Assembly (NCBI GenBank): GCA_965209045.1
Contig: CBDBPW010000002.1
Location: 930,001-994,000 of the forward strand
DNA length: 64,000 nucleotides
Origin: JAJEFO01 sp965209045
GTDB lineage: Bacteria; Pseudomonadota; Alphaproteobacteria; Rhodobacterales; Rhodobacteraceae
Direction of reading: 5' to 3'
How positions within the stretch are numbered: the stretch's first letter is position 1; each line of letters starts with the position of its first letter. The position numbers and the translations under genes are program-made. The notes below the pieces were generated by a model. That model made no database searches and was not told the origin of the DNA. It saw only the letters and a list, made by a program, of their open reading frames with translations. This document shows, piece after piece, positions 26,655 through 34,602 of the stretch.

Positions 26655-27329
26655 ATGGAATGGAACTTCCTGGCGGTTCTGAGGGACTTTGATCTCTTGA
26701 TGCTGGGCCTTCTGAACACGGTGAAAGTCACTGGCCTCGCGCTCCTGTTCGGCGTTCCCCTCGGGCTGGCACTCGCCCTCTCTCGCCTTTCGACCTTCCG
26801 AATCCTCTCAGGCATCGCCGGCTTCATCGTCGAGTTCTTCCGCACGACTCCGCCGCTGGTGCAGCTGTTCTGGTTCTTCTTCGCTCTGCCGATCCTGATT
26901 GATGTACGCATGACTCCGCTGATCGCTGCAGTCGTGACTTTCTCAATCCAGTCTTCGGCGTTCTTTGCCGAGATTTTCCGGGGCGGCATCCTGTCGATCG
27001 ACAAGGGACAGTGGGAGGGCGCCAAGGCCATCGGCATGACCTACGGCCAATGCCAGCGCCGGATCATCCTGCCACAAGCGATCAAGCGGATGATCCCGGC
27101 ATTCATGGAGCGCTCAATCGAGCTGTTGAAGACAACGACGCTGGTCTCGACCGTGGCCTATACGGATCTCATGTTTCAAGCCAACGAGCTGGCACAAAAG
27201 ACCTTTCGCCCGCTTGAGGTCTACACCATCGTCGCGGCGATCTACTTCGTCCTGATCTTCCTCTTCAGCCAGTTCTCCATTGCGGTCGAACGCCGCCTTG
27301 CAAAGTCCGGCGAAGGGACGGTGCGCTGA
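26655..27329 (+). CDS. Polar-amino-acid-type ABC transporter permease (first)
   Basis: A 224-residue inner-membrane permease of the HisM/GlnP type with five membrane segments. The conserved EFFRTTPPLVQLFWFFFALP and the cytoplasmic EAA loop (GQWEGAKAIGMTYGQCQRRI) are clear. The ATG at 26655 fits the family N terminus, while the open frame runs further upstream without homology. Its stop overlaps the next gene as TGATG. It is the first gene of a five- or six-gene operon divergent from the choline-sulfatase-like gene. Confidence 0.93.
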   Translation: MEWNFLAVLRDFDLLMLGLLNTVKVTGLALLFGVPLGLALALSRLSTFRILSGIAGFIVEFFRTTPPLVQLFWFFFALPILIDVRMTPLIAAVVTFSIQSSAFFAEIFRGGILSIDKGQWEGAKAIGMTYGQCQRRIILPQAIKRMIPAFMERSIELLKTTTLVSTVAYTDLMFQANELAQKTFRPLEVYTIVAAIYFVLIFLFSQFSIAVERRLAKSGEGTVR

Positions 27330-27994
27330 TGGCCCACAACTGGGACTTTGCCACGATCCTGCAGAACTGGCCCGTTCTCTGGGTCGGCATCAAGGGAACG
27401 GTGTTCATTTTTTTCATCACCGTAGTCCTTGGCCTCGGCGGCGGGCTGATCGTCGGTATCGCGCGCTACTCGAAGTCGCCTTTCGTCAGTTGGCCTGCCC
27501 GCGCCTTTGTGGAGGTCTTCCGCAACACGCCCGTGCTCGTCCAGATCATCTGGTTCTACTACGCTTTTCCGATCCTGACCGGGATCGAGACCGATCCTTT
27601 TCTTGCCGCTGTCCTTGGCATTTCGCTCAACACCATGGCGTTTTCCGCCGAGATCTACCGGGCGGGCATCCAGTCCATCAACCGGGCCCAATGGGAGGCC
27701 GGCAAGGCCATCGGCATGAACTACAACCAGACCCTGCGCCGCATCATCCTGCCCGTCGCGGTCAAGCGCGTCCTTCCCGCGCTGACCAACCGGGGCATCG
27801 AGGTCTTCAAGATGTCCACGCTGGCATCCGTGGTCGGCTACGTCGAGACGCTCAACCAGGCCAAGCTGATCTCGGACCTGAATTTCAACCCGATCGAAAG
27901 CTACACGGCCGTGGCTGTCATCTTCTTTGTCGTGCTCTATCCCGTGGTCCAGGGAACCTACGTGCTTGAGCGCATGTTGCGAAGGGGCGATTGA
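27329..27994 (+). CDS. Polar-amino-acid-type ABC transporter permease (second)
   Basis: A 221-residue partner permease. FVEVFRNTPVLVQIIWFYYAFP and the EAA loop QWEAGKAIGMNYNQTLRRII match the HisQ/GltJ family. It forms the membrane channel with the preceding permease, with which it overlaps by one base (TGATG), and it overlaps the ATPase start in the same way. Confidence 0.93.
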   Translation: MAHNWDFATILQNWPVLWVGIKGTVFIFFITVVLGLGGGLIVGIARYSKSPFVSWPARAFVEVFRNTPVLVQIIWFYYAFPILTGIETDPFLAAVLGISLNTMAFSAEIYRAGIQSINRAQWEAGKAIGMNYNQTLRRIILPVAVKRVLPALTNRGIEVFKMSTLASVVGYVETLNQAKLISDLNFNPIESYTAVAVIFFVVLYPVVQGTYVLERMLRRGD

Positions 27995-28767
27995 TGTCCG
28001 AGATTCTCCGCATCGAGAACCTGCACAAGAGCTTCGGCGACCTGGAAGTTCTGACGGGCATCGACCTGACCGTGCAGTCCGGGGAAACCGTGGTTCTTCT
28101 CGGATCTTCGGGTTCGGGCAAGTCCACCATGCTGCGTTGCGTGAACTTCATGGAGACGCCGACCGAGGGAAAGATCCACTTGAACGGCGAGTTGATCGGT
28201 ACGGAGCGTGGCGGCCGGATGCGCTACCGCGAAGCCGAGCTCTGCGCGCTGCGCGCGCGGATCGGCATGGTCTTCCAGCACTTCAACCTGTTCCCGCACA
28301 TGACGGTTCTCGAAAACGTCATGGAGGGCCAGGTCATCGTTCTGGGCCGCGGGAAGCCCGAAGCGCAGGACAAAGCCATGGCGCAGCTCGACCGTGTCGG
28401 CCTCGCCGAGAAGGCCGCCGAGTACCCCGCGCGCCTGTCCGGCGGGCAGAAGCAGCGCGTGGCCATCGCGCGGGCGCTGGCAATGGACCCTGAAGTGATG
28501 CTCTTCGACGAAGTGACCTCGGCGCTCGATCCCGAGCTGGTGGGCGAGGTGCTCAAGACCATCCGGCAACTCGCCGAAGATGGCATGACCATGCTCTGCG
28601 TCACGCACGAGCTCGGCTTTGCCTATCACGTTGCCAACCGCGTGCTGTTCCTGCACGAGGGCAAGATTCTGGAGCAGGGCGAGCCTCAGAGCATTCTGAA
28701 GGCTCCTGCAACCGACCGAATGAGCGAATTCCTGGAAGGGCATTCGCTCTTCAAGCTGCCGGATTGA
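27994..28767 (+). CDS. Polar-amino-acid-type ABC transporter ATPase
   Basis: A 257-residue ATP-binding subunit (HisP/GlnQ class). Walker A GSSGSGKST is at residues 37-45; then come Q-loop GMVFQHFNLFPHMTVLENV, signature LSGGQKQRVAIARAL, Walker B VMLFDEVTSALDPEL and the H-loop in VTHELGFA. The ATG at 27994 overlaps the permease stop. It powers uptake through the two preceding permeases. Confidence 0.95.
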   Translation: MSEILRIENLHKSFGDLEVLTGIDLTVQSGETVVLLGSSGSGKSTMLRCVNFMETPTEGKIHLNGELIGTERGGRMRYREAELCALRARIGMVFQHFNLFPHMTVLENVMEGQVIVLGRGKPEAQDKAMAQLDRVGLAEKAAEYPARLSGGQKQRVAIARALAMDPEVMLFDEVTSALDPELVGEVLKTIRQLAEDGMTMLCVTHELGFAYHVANRVLFLHEGKILEQGEPQSILKAPATDRMSEFLEGHSLFKLPD

Positions 28768-28802
28768 CGGCAGGCCAACCTAAACACGGAAAGGACCTAA
28801 TG

Positions 28803-29642
28803 ATGAAACTGCTGAAACGAACGGGGGCCGCTCTACTTGCCGTCCTTGCCGCGCTTTCGCTTGCAATCGGCGCGGCGCAGGCGCAATCGACCTGGGACAG
28901 GATCCAGGAAACCGGCAAGTTGCGCATGGGGGTCACGCAGGCTCCGCCATGGTATTCGAAGAATCCGGCCACGGGCGAGTGGGAAAGCGGGCTGATCGTC
29001 TCCATCGGCAAGTCGATGGCCGAGGAACTGGGGGTGGAGCTTGAAATGTTCGAGGTCACCTGGGCCACCGCCATCGCGGCGCTCCAGGCCGACAAGATCG
29101 ACATGATGTTCCTGGATGCCACGCCCAAGCGGGCTATGGTAGTGGACTATCCGAAACAGCCGCTGCTCTACATCTCGCTGGCGGTGCTGGCCGACGACGA
29201 GCTTCCGGTTTCGACCTGGGATGACCTGAACAAGCCCGAAGTGACGGTGGGCGTGCCGCAGGCGACCTCGATGGATGCCTTCCTGACGCGCACCATCCCG
29301 AACGCCGACATCCAGCGCTTCCCGGACAACGGTGCCGCAATCGCCGCGTTCCAGTCGGGGCGTGTCGACGCAGTGTCGCTGTTCCACCCGCCGCTCCTGG
29401 CCGCACGCCAGAAACTGGGCCGAGGGCAACTGGTCATTCCAACGCCGGCCTTTTCGTCGCCGTCTTCAATCGCCGTGCGCCGCGAAGACGACAAGACCTT
29501 CCGCGACTGGGTCGATCACACGATCTTCTACTACTACGAGACCGGCCGCACGCAGCGCTGGTACGAAGAGTTCCTGAGCGAATTCGGCCTTGACCCGAAG
29601 GCCTCGCCGGTCATTCAGCGCGAACTCCTGTTCAACAACTGA
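28803..29642 (+). CDS. Periplasmic substrate-binding protein, family 3
   Basis: A 279-residue solute-binding protein. Residues 1-27 are a Sec signal peptide ending in Ala-Gln-Ala. The mature part has the SBP_bac_3 layout: WDRIQETGKLRMGVTQAPPWY, GLIVSIGKSMAEELGVELEMFEV, and LDATPKRAMVVDYPKQPL for the binding cleft. AAGGA lies 9 nt before the ATG at 28803; a second ATG one codon earlier is less well placed. In this locus the ligand may be a quaternary-ammonium sulfate ester rather than an amino acid (inference). Confidence 0.93.
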   Translation: MKLLKRTGAALLAVLAALSLAIGAAQAQSTWDRIQETGKLRMGVTQAPPWYSKNPATGEWESGLIVSIGKSMAEELGVELEMFEVTWATAIAALQADKIDMMFLDATPKRAMVVDYPKQPLLYISLAVLADDELPVSTWDDLNKPEVTVGVPQATSMDAFLTRTIPNADIQRFPDNGAAIAAFQSGRVDAVSLFHPPLLAARQKLGRGQLVIPTPAFSSPSSIAVRREDDKTFRDWVDHTIFYYYETGRTQRWYEEFLSEFGLDPKASPVIQRELLFNN

Positions 29643-29694
29643 GACCACGTGCGGCGGCGGCACCATGGCCGCCGCCGCAGATCAAGGTGCCTGC

Positions 29695-29814
29695 ATGAAT
29701 AGTCCCGCCGAAGTCCCGTTCCGCGATGCGGCTGGCCATGACCATAACGGCCAGGTCCTGATCTGCGTCAATGGTGACATCCTTCGGCTGAACGATGTCG
29801 AGATGCCCGGATGA
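29695..29814 (+). CDS. Short 39-residue ORF coupled to the GntR gene
   Basis: This small frame (MNSPAEVPFRDAAGHDHNGQ at its start) begins 52 bp after the binding-protein gene, and its stop overlaps the ATG of the GntR regulator as ATGA. The coupling suggests that it is translated, but no family is recognised. It lacks a signal peptide or membrane segment. It could be a true small protein, the remainder of a larger gene, or simply a leader that delivers ribosomes to the regulator. Confidence 0.4.
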   Translation: MNSPAEVPFRDAAGHDHNGQVLICVNGDILRLNDVEMPG

Positions 29815-30479
29815 ACAAGTCCGCGGCCCCTCTCAGTCCAGTCGAAGACCGGACCCTGCGCGAACAGGTGCGGCGCCAGGTTCTTGACAGGGTTCTGGAC
29901 GGCCATTTCAAGCCGGGGCAGAAACTGGTGGAGACCGCGCTGTCGTCACAGCTTCGGGTGAGTCGCGCGCCCCTGCGCGAAGCGCTTCGGGAACTCGTGG
30001 ACCAAGGCATACTCGTCAGCGAACCCTACAAGGGGTTCCGCGTCCGCCCGGTATCCGAGCGCGACCTGACGGAACTCTACTCGATGCGGACCGCGCTTGA
30101 GAAATTCGCATTCACCCTGGCCTGGCCGCTACGTACGGCTGACAGCCTTGAGCTGCTCGGCAAAAGATATGCCGCGTTGATGGCCGTCCACCGCACCCGA
30201 GACCAGGCCCGTGCGATCGAGCACGAAATCGCGTTTCACAGCTGGGTCTACGAGACGACAGACCATCGCCTTCTCATGGCCCATTGGTCCCGTCTGTCGC
30301 AGCTCGTGCGCATCTACATGTCGCTCCACCATAACTTGCACGGTTCGCACGGGGTCTTCGGCAAGATGACGGCGCGCTACCGCGAACTCGCGAATGGCGA
30401 CAGCCTGGACGCCATGCTTTCCCACATAGACGAACACATGGCTCAGGGCTTTGATTCCGTCCTCAAGGCTCTGAGATAG
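29811..30479 (+). CDS. GntR-family (FCD) transcriptional regulator
   Basis: A 222-residue regulator. The winged helix-turn-helix is at about residues 18-80 (LREQVRRQVLDRVLDGHFKP, then LSSQLRVSRAPLREALREL), and an all-helical FCD effector domain follows, with ELYSMRTALEKFAF and the metal/ligand histidines in HEIAFHSWVYETT and the final SHIDEHM. It closes the ABC operon and most likely controls both divergent transcripts through the palindrome at 26580-26591. Confidence 0.92.
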   Translation: MNKSAAPLSPVEDRTLREQVRRQVLDRVLDGHFKPGQKLVETALSSQLRVSRAPLREALRELVDQGILVSEPYKGFRVRPVSERDLTELYSMRTALEKFAFTLAWPLRTADSLELLGKRYAALMAVHRTRDQARAIEHEIAFHSWVYETTDHRLLMAHWSRLSQLVRIYMSLHHNLHGSHGVFGKMTARYRELANGDSLDAMLSHIDEHMAQGFDSVLKALR

Positions 30480-30526
30480 GCGGCGACGCTTCAAGAGGGG
30501 AACTTCTGGCCAATCCCCTTTGCCAC

Positions 30527-30548
30527 GCGGGTCCTCGAGATGACCCGC
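30527..30548. other. Inverted repeat after the gntR gene
   Basis: GCGGGTC and GACCCGC form a perfect 7-bp stem around an 8-base loop, 47 bp after the gntR stop. A weaker hairpin (AGGGGA / TCCCCT) lies just before it. There is no clear T-run, so a termination role is only possible. The stretch 30480-30670 otherwise shows no gene and ends at the IS66 target site. Confidence 0.3.
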
Positions 30549-30755
30549 ATGAAGCATCCGAGCCGCGGATTCCATGTCCATCCACTTCCCTCGCCCGCTG
30601 CAAGGTGGCGACAGCCATGACAGGCGCGGCAAGCAGAGTCCCGGATGAACCAGGCAGTGCGCACTGATCCGATGCATCGTAAGCGTCATTTTGATCCCAT
30701 ACCGGGATTCGGGTTGACGGCAGGCTCGTTCCGGGATCCGGGCTGAACGCCGCGG

Positions 30756-32447
30756 TCAGTGATTCCCGGCGCTGGCTGCGAAGTTCCAGGGCAGCAGCTC
30801 GTGGATCCTCGACATCGGGTGTCCGGCGGCGATCCTCTCCAGCACGTGCCTGAGCCAGGCGTACGGCTCGACGCCGTTCATCTTGCAGGTCTCGATGAGC
30901 GTCGCGGCGCGGGCCCACGAGACGGCGCCTTCGTCGTGGCCGGCGAACAATGCATTCTTTTTCGTCAACTTCAGCGGACGGATCCGGTTCTCCACGAAGT
31001 TCGTGTCCATCTCGACGCGGCCGTCGTGCAGGAACACCAGGAGGCCGTCCCAACGGTTGGCGAAGTAGGCCAGCTTCTCACCGAGGCGCGAGCGCGGCGA
31101 CACCCGAGAGCGCTGCTCGTCGAGCCAGACCCCGAAGGCGTTGACCAGCGGCGCCGACTCCGTCCACCGCACGAACTGGCGCGTCGCCGGATCCTCGCCA
31201 CGGATCCTGTCCTCGATCGCGTAGAGCCGCGCGATCCGGTCCAGGCCCTCCCTGGCGATCGGCGAGCCGCTGGAATCGTGGATGTCGTGTATGCCGCGTC
31301 GACCGTGGGTCCAGCAGTACGAAAGGGTCAGCGCCCCGCCGGGGCGGTCATGCCGGCGCAGCCGGTTGTACCCGGAATAGCCGTCCACCTGCAGCGTCCC
31401 GGAGAACCCTTCGAGCAGGGCCTCGCCATGCTTGCCGCCGCGCCCGGGCGCGTAGCCGTAGACGACGCCCGGCGGGTCCGAGCCCGACCATGGCCGCTCG
31501 TCGCGCACCATCGTCCACATGTACCCCTGCTTGGTCTTGCCGCGCCCGGGGTCGAGAACCGGAACCGGCGTCTCGTCCATGCCGAGCTTGCCCGACGCCT
31601 TCAGGTCAGCCGCCAGGCAGTCCACGAGCGGGCGGAGATGGAACGACGCCTTGCCGACCCAGTCGGCAAGCGTCGCGCGGTTGATCTCGATCCCCTGGCG
31701 CGCGAAGATCTGCGCCTGGCGGTAGAGAGGAAGGTGGTCCGCGAACTTCGAGACGATCACGTGCGCCAGCAGCGCCTCGGTCGGAAGCCCGCCCTCGATC
31801 AGCGCGGGCGGGGCCGGTGCCTGGACCACGCCGCCGCCCTTGCACCTGTTGCAGGCGTAGCGCGGGCGAACCGTCTCGATCACGACGCACTTCGCGGGGA
31901 CGAAGTCCAGCCGCTCGCTGCGGTCCTCGCCGATCTTTGCCATCTCGCCGCAGCCGCAGGGGCAGAGCGTGCTCTCGGGCTCGATCACCTCGGTGCGGCG
32001 CTCGACATGCTCCGGAAAGCGGAGCCCGGAGCGGGCCGGGCGCTTCCGCCGGCGGCGGGTCGCGCTTCCCTCGTCCTCGCAGTCTTCGGCGGGAGGCTCG
32101 ACGTCGGCCTCGGCGGCCGCGATCCCGAGGTCCTCGAACGACAGCTGGCGATCGTCGGGAGGGAGCTTCTCCGACTTCTTGCCGAAGAGGAGCTTCCGGA
32201 ACTCGTCGTTGATGTATTCAAGGCGACGGATCTGCTCGGAGAGGTCCGCGTTCTCGGCTCCAAGCCGCGCCGTCTCGGATGCAAGGCGCTCGGCTTCAAC
32301 CTTCTGGCGCTTCGCGCGTTCCTGCGCCGTCCGGCGCGCCGAGCGCTCCTTGTCCAGCCGGGATTCCACCTCGGCAAGGGCCGCGGAGACAACCGCCATG
32401 GGAACCGAGCCGTCGGCGCCGGGGGTGATGGAAGGCAGGGCCGTCAT
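30756..32447 (-). CDS. tnpC: IS66-family transposase (TnpC, DDE)
   Basis: A 563-residue transposase. An N-terminal coiled coil (about residues 20-90) is followed by a zinc-ribbon region (CPCGCG near 162-167 and CNRC near 199-202) and a DDE core with Asp291 (KLGMDETPVPV), Asp355 (LQVDGYSGY) and Glu486 (TNFVENRIRPLKL). The ATG at 32447 is preferred to an upstream alternative. All catalytic residues are present and no frameshift is seen. Confidence 0.95.
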   Translation of the reverse strand: MTALPSITPGADGSVPMAVVSAALAEVESRLDKERSARRTAQERAKRQKVEAERLASETARLGAENADLSEQIRRLEYINDEFRKLLFGKKSEKLPPDDRQLSFEDLGIAAAEADVEPPAEDCEDEGSATRRRRKRPARSGLRFPEHVERRTEVIEPESTLCPCGCGEMAKIGEDRSERLDFVPAKCVVIETVRPRYACNRCKGGGVVQAPAPPALIEGGLPTEALLAHVIVSKFADHLPLYRQAQIFARQGIEINRATLADWVGKASFHLRPLVDCLAADLKASGKLGMDETPVPVLDPGRGKTKQGYMWTMVRDERPWSGSDPPGVVYGYAPGRGGKHGEALLEGFSGTLQVDGYSGYNRLRRHDRPGGALTLSYCWTHGRRGIHDIHDSSGSPIAREGLDRIARLYAIEDRIRGEDPATRQFVRWTESAPLVNAFGVWLDEQRSRVSPRSRLGEKLAYFANRWDGLLVFLHDGRVEMDTNFVENRIRPLKLTKKNALFAGHDEGAVSWARAATLIETCKMNGVEPYAWLRHVLERIAAGHPMSRIHELLPWNFAASAGNH

Positions 32448-32504
32448 GACGCCGCATGTAGCGTAACGGCTCCCGCCTGGCAACAGGATGTGCTGCTTCT
32501 TGGG

Positions 32505-32855
32505 CTATTCCGCCGCAAGCGGGCGGATAGCCGGCCGCGCATGGACCCGGCGCCAGTCCAGTCCCTCGAACAGCGCCTCGTACTGGCCGCGCGTGAGCCG
32601 CATCGCGCCGTCCCGGATCCCGGGCCAGGCGAAGCGGCCCTGCTCCAGCCGCTTGTAGACCAGCACCAGGCCGGTCCCGTCCCAGGCCAGCATCTTCAGC
32701 CTGTCGCCCCGCTTCGACCGGAACACCACGATCACGCCGGAATGGATGTCGACGCCCAGCTCCAGCGCCGCGGTCGCCGCAAGCGCGTCGTGGCCGCGGC
32801 GAAAGTCCACCGGCCGGGTCGCCAGCAGGATCCGTTGCGAGCCGGGAATGATCAT
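32505..32855 (-). CDS. tnpB: IS66 accessory protein TnpB
   Basis: A 116-residue protein with the IS66 Orf2 pattern: RILLATRPVDFRRGHDALAA, then SGVIVVFRSKRGDRLKMLAWDG and a C-terminal LTRGQYEALFEGLDW. It is needed for IS66 transposition in studied members, although its biochemical role is unclear. Its start overlaps the tnpA stop as ATGA. Confidence 0.95.
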   Translation of the reverse strand: MIIPGSQRILLATRPVDFRRGHDALAATAALELGVDIHSGVIVVFRSKRGDRLKMLAWDGTGLVLVYKRLEQGRFAWPGIRDGAMRLTRGQYEALFEGLDWRRVHARPAIRPLAAE

Positions 32856-33556
32856 CGCGCCCGCTCCAGCCCCGAGGCCACCGCGACGATGCGCTCCACG
32901 GGGCAGTCCCAGGGAAGCCGCACCACGACCTCCCCAGCCTCGACGGTGACCGAAGCCGATGGTGCCGGACCGTCAATGTGTAGGGCCATGGGCGCGTCCG
33001 CGCCGGCCGGGGGCGTTCGGGTCGCCGGCGCCGCAGCCTCCGGAACGGGCCCGAGCTTGCCCTCCCGCGCCAGGGCGCGCCATTCGGAGAGCGTTGACCG
33101 GGCCACGCCGTGACGCCTCGCCGTCAACCTGAGCGAGCCGCCGGGCGCGAAGCTCTCCGCGACGATCCGCACCTTCTCGGAGAAAGGCCAGCGCCGCCGC
33201 GCCGGATGGCTGCCGGCATCGGAAGCGGCGACCGGCGCGGACGTCGAGGGGTCGGCGCCTTCGCCGACGACAACGGGCACCACGGCGGGCACCGCCGGAA
33301 CCCCCGGCACGGGGCCAAGCTCGCCCCGCACCGCCTGCCTGCGCCACTGGCTGAGGGTCGAGGCCGTCACGCCGTGGCGCGTCGCAACGTCATTGACCGA
33401 AACGCCGGGCACGAAACTCTCCGAAGCGATCCGGGCCTTCTCGGAATCAGGCCAGCGACGACGCCTCGGATCAGGGTCAGGGTCGCATTGAGTGGCCGGC
33501 GCCTCATCAAGGCCGGCTGCCGCAACGCCCGTTGCGGTCAGGGAAACATCCGTCAT
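32852..33556 (-). CDS. tnpA: IS66 TnpA with a duplicated helix-turn-helix
   Basis: A 234-residue protein. Ordinary IS66 TnpA is shorter and has one helix-turn-helix; here the unit occurs twice: RRRRWPDSEKARIASESF with HGVTASTLSQWRRQ (residues about 31-76), and RRRWPFSEKVRIVAESF with HGVARSTLSEWRAL (about 119-165). Each repeat is followed by a similar GELGPVPG / GKLGPVPE linker. The ATG at 33556 has GGAGGT 6 nt upstream. The internal duplication probably arose inside the gene and may change recognition of the element's ends. Confidence 0.88.
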   Translation of the reverse strand: MTDVSLTATGVAAAGLDEAPATQCDPDPDPRRRRWPDSEKARIASESFVPGVSVNDVATRHGVTASTLSQWRRQAVRGELGPVPGVPAVPAVVPVVVGEGADPSTSAPVAASDAGSHPARRRWPFSEKVRIVAESFAPGGSLRLTARRHGVARSTLSEWRALAREGKLGPVPEAAAPATRTPPAGADAPMALHIDGPAPSASVTVEAGEVVVRLPWDCPVERIVAVASGLERAR

Positions 33557-33777
33557 CAAAATACCTCCGGGAAAGTTCAGCTTCGTGGCGAGCACTGAAA
33601 GCGAAAATCGCCGGGCGGGAAACGGCGCCGAGGTATGGGCTCAAAATGACGCTTACGATGCATCGACAGCCGGACTTGTCCACGCCGCGCCATCGCGCCG
33701 ATGCACAGGTTGCCAGCCTGACCCGCTCGTGAGATGAGGGTCCTCGCCTCAATCCCGGAACTGGCGAGATCAACCAG

Positions 33778-34602
33778 ATGCCCGAATTCCACGCACCAGA
33801 CGGCGCGCGTCTCCACTTTGCCGACGCCGGCGATGGCCTGCCGGTCCTCGCACTTTCCGGCCTCACGCGAAACGGCAGCGACTTCGACTATCTCGCGCCG
33901 CACCTCGCGGACACCGTGCGTCTCATCCGCCTGGACTATCGGGGCCGTGGAAGGTCCGAGTGGACAGGCCCGGAAACCTACACCGTTTCCGTCGAAGCGG
34001 GGGACGCGATCGCACTCCTCGACCATCTCGGGCTGGACCGCGTCGCGGTCATCGGCACGTCGCGCGGCGGATTGATCGCCATGTTGCTCGCCATCGTCGC
34101 CAAGGAGCGCCTTCTCGGGGCCTGTCTCGTGGACATCGGCCCAGAGGTCGCCGCGTCCGGTCTTGACGCCATCCGCAACTATGTCGGCAAGAACCCGACG
34201 CAGGGGACATTTGCGGAAGCGGCAGAGATGCGTGCCAAGCTGATGAAGGGCTTCGTGGGCGTGCCCGAGAGCCGCTGGGAAGAAGAGGTTAGGAGGCACT
34301 ACGCGGCATCGCCGGGCGGGCTGAAGATCAACTACGACCCGGCGCTTCGCGACGCCTTCCTTTCCGCCGCCTCGGCGCCCGCGCGGGATCTCTGGCCCAT
34401 GTTCGATGCGCTCGCAGGCCTTCCGGTCGCGCTGGTCCGCGGCGCGAATTCCGACATCCTTGCCCCCGAGGTCGCCCGGGAAATGTGCCGCCGTCGCCCC
34501 GACATGACTTTCGCCGACGTGCCTGATCGCGGCCACGTGCCCTTCCTTGACGAGCCGGAATCGCTGGCGACCATGCGGGAATGGATCGGCAGGCTGCAAT
34601 GA
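33778..34602 (+). CDS. Alpha/beta hydrolase
   Basis: A 274-residue alpha/beta hydrolase. LDYRGRGRSEWTGPETY is followed by the nucleophile elbow GTSRGGL (Ser near residue 101), and the catalytic histidine is in VPDRGHVPFLDEPE near the end. No signal peptide is visible. Its stop overlaps the next gene as ATGA, which links it to a serine/threonine dehydratase. Substrate unknown; the neighbours suggest small ester or amide breakdown. Confidence 0.85.
   Translation: MPEFHAPDGARLHFADAGDGLPVLALSGLTRNGSDFDYLAPHLADTVRLIRLDYRGRGRSEWTGPETYTVSVEAGDAIALLDHLGLDRVAVIGTSRGGLIAMLLAIVAKERLLGACLVDIGPEVAASGLDAIRNYVGKNPTQGTFAEAAEMRAKLMKGFVGVPESRWEEEVRRHYAASPGGLKINYDPALRDAFLSAASAPARDLWPMFDALAGLPVALVRGANSDILAPEVAREMCRRRPDMTFADVPDRGHVPFLDEPESLATMREWIGRLQ

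Larger units (their letters stand above)
30679..33656. mobile_element. Complete IS66-family insertion sequence
   Basis: The element is 2978 bp long. Its ends are 25-bp inverted repeats differing at one base, beginning GTAAGCGTCATTTTGA at the left end (30679) and, read inward on the other strand, at the right end (33656). GATGCATC directly flanks both sides (30671-30678 and 33657-33664), the 8-bp target duplication expected for IS66; because this octamer is itself palindromic, orientation alone cannot distinguish duplication from repeat extension. All three IS66 genes (tnpA, tnpB, tnpC) are intact on the minus strand, so the copy may be active and recent. Confidence 0.93.

Noticed and set aside
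30759..33113. A plus-strand open frame of about 780 codons opposite the IS66 genes
   Set aside because: All three IS66 proteins are intact on the minus strand; the long opposite frame is a by-product of high GC.
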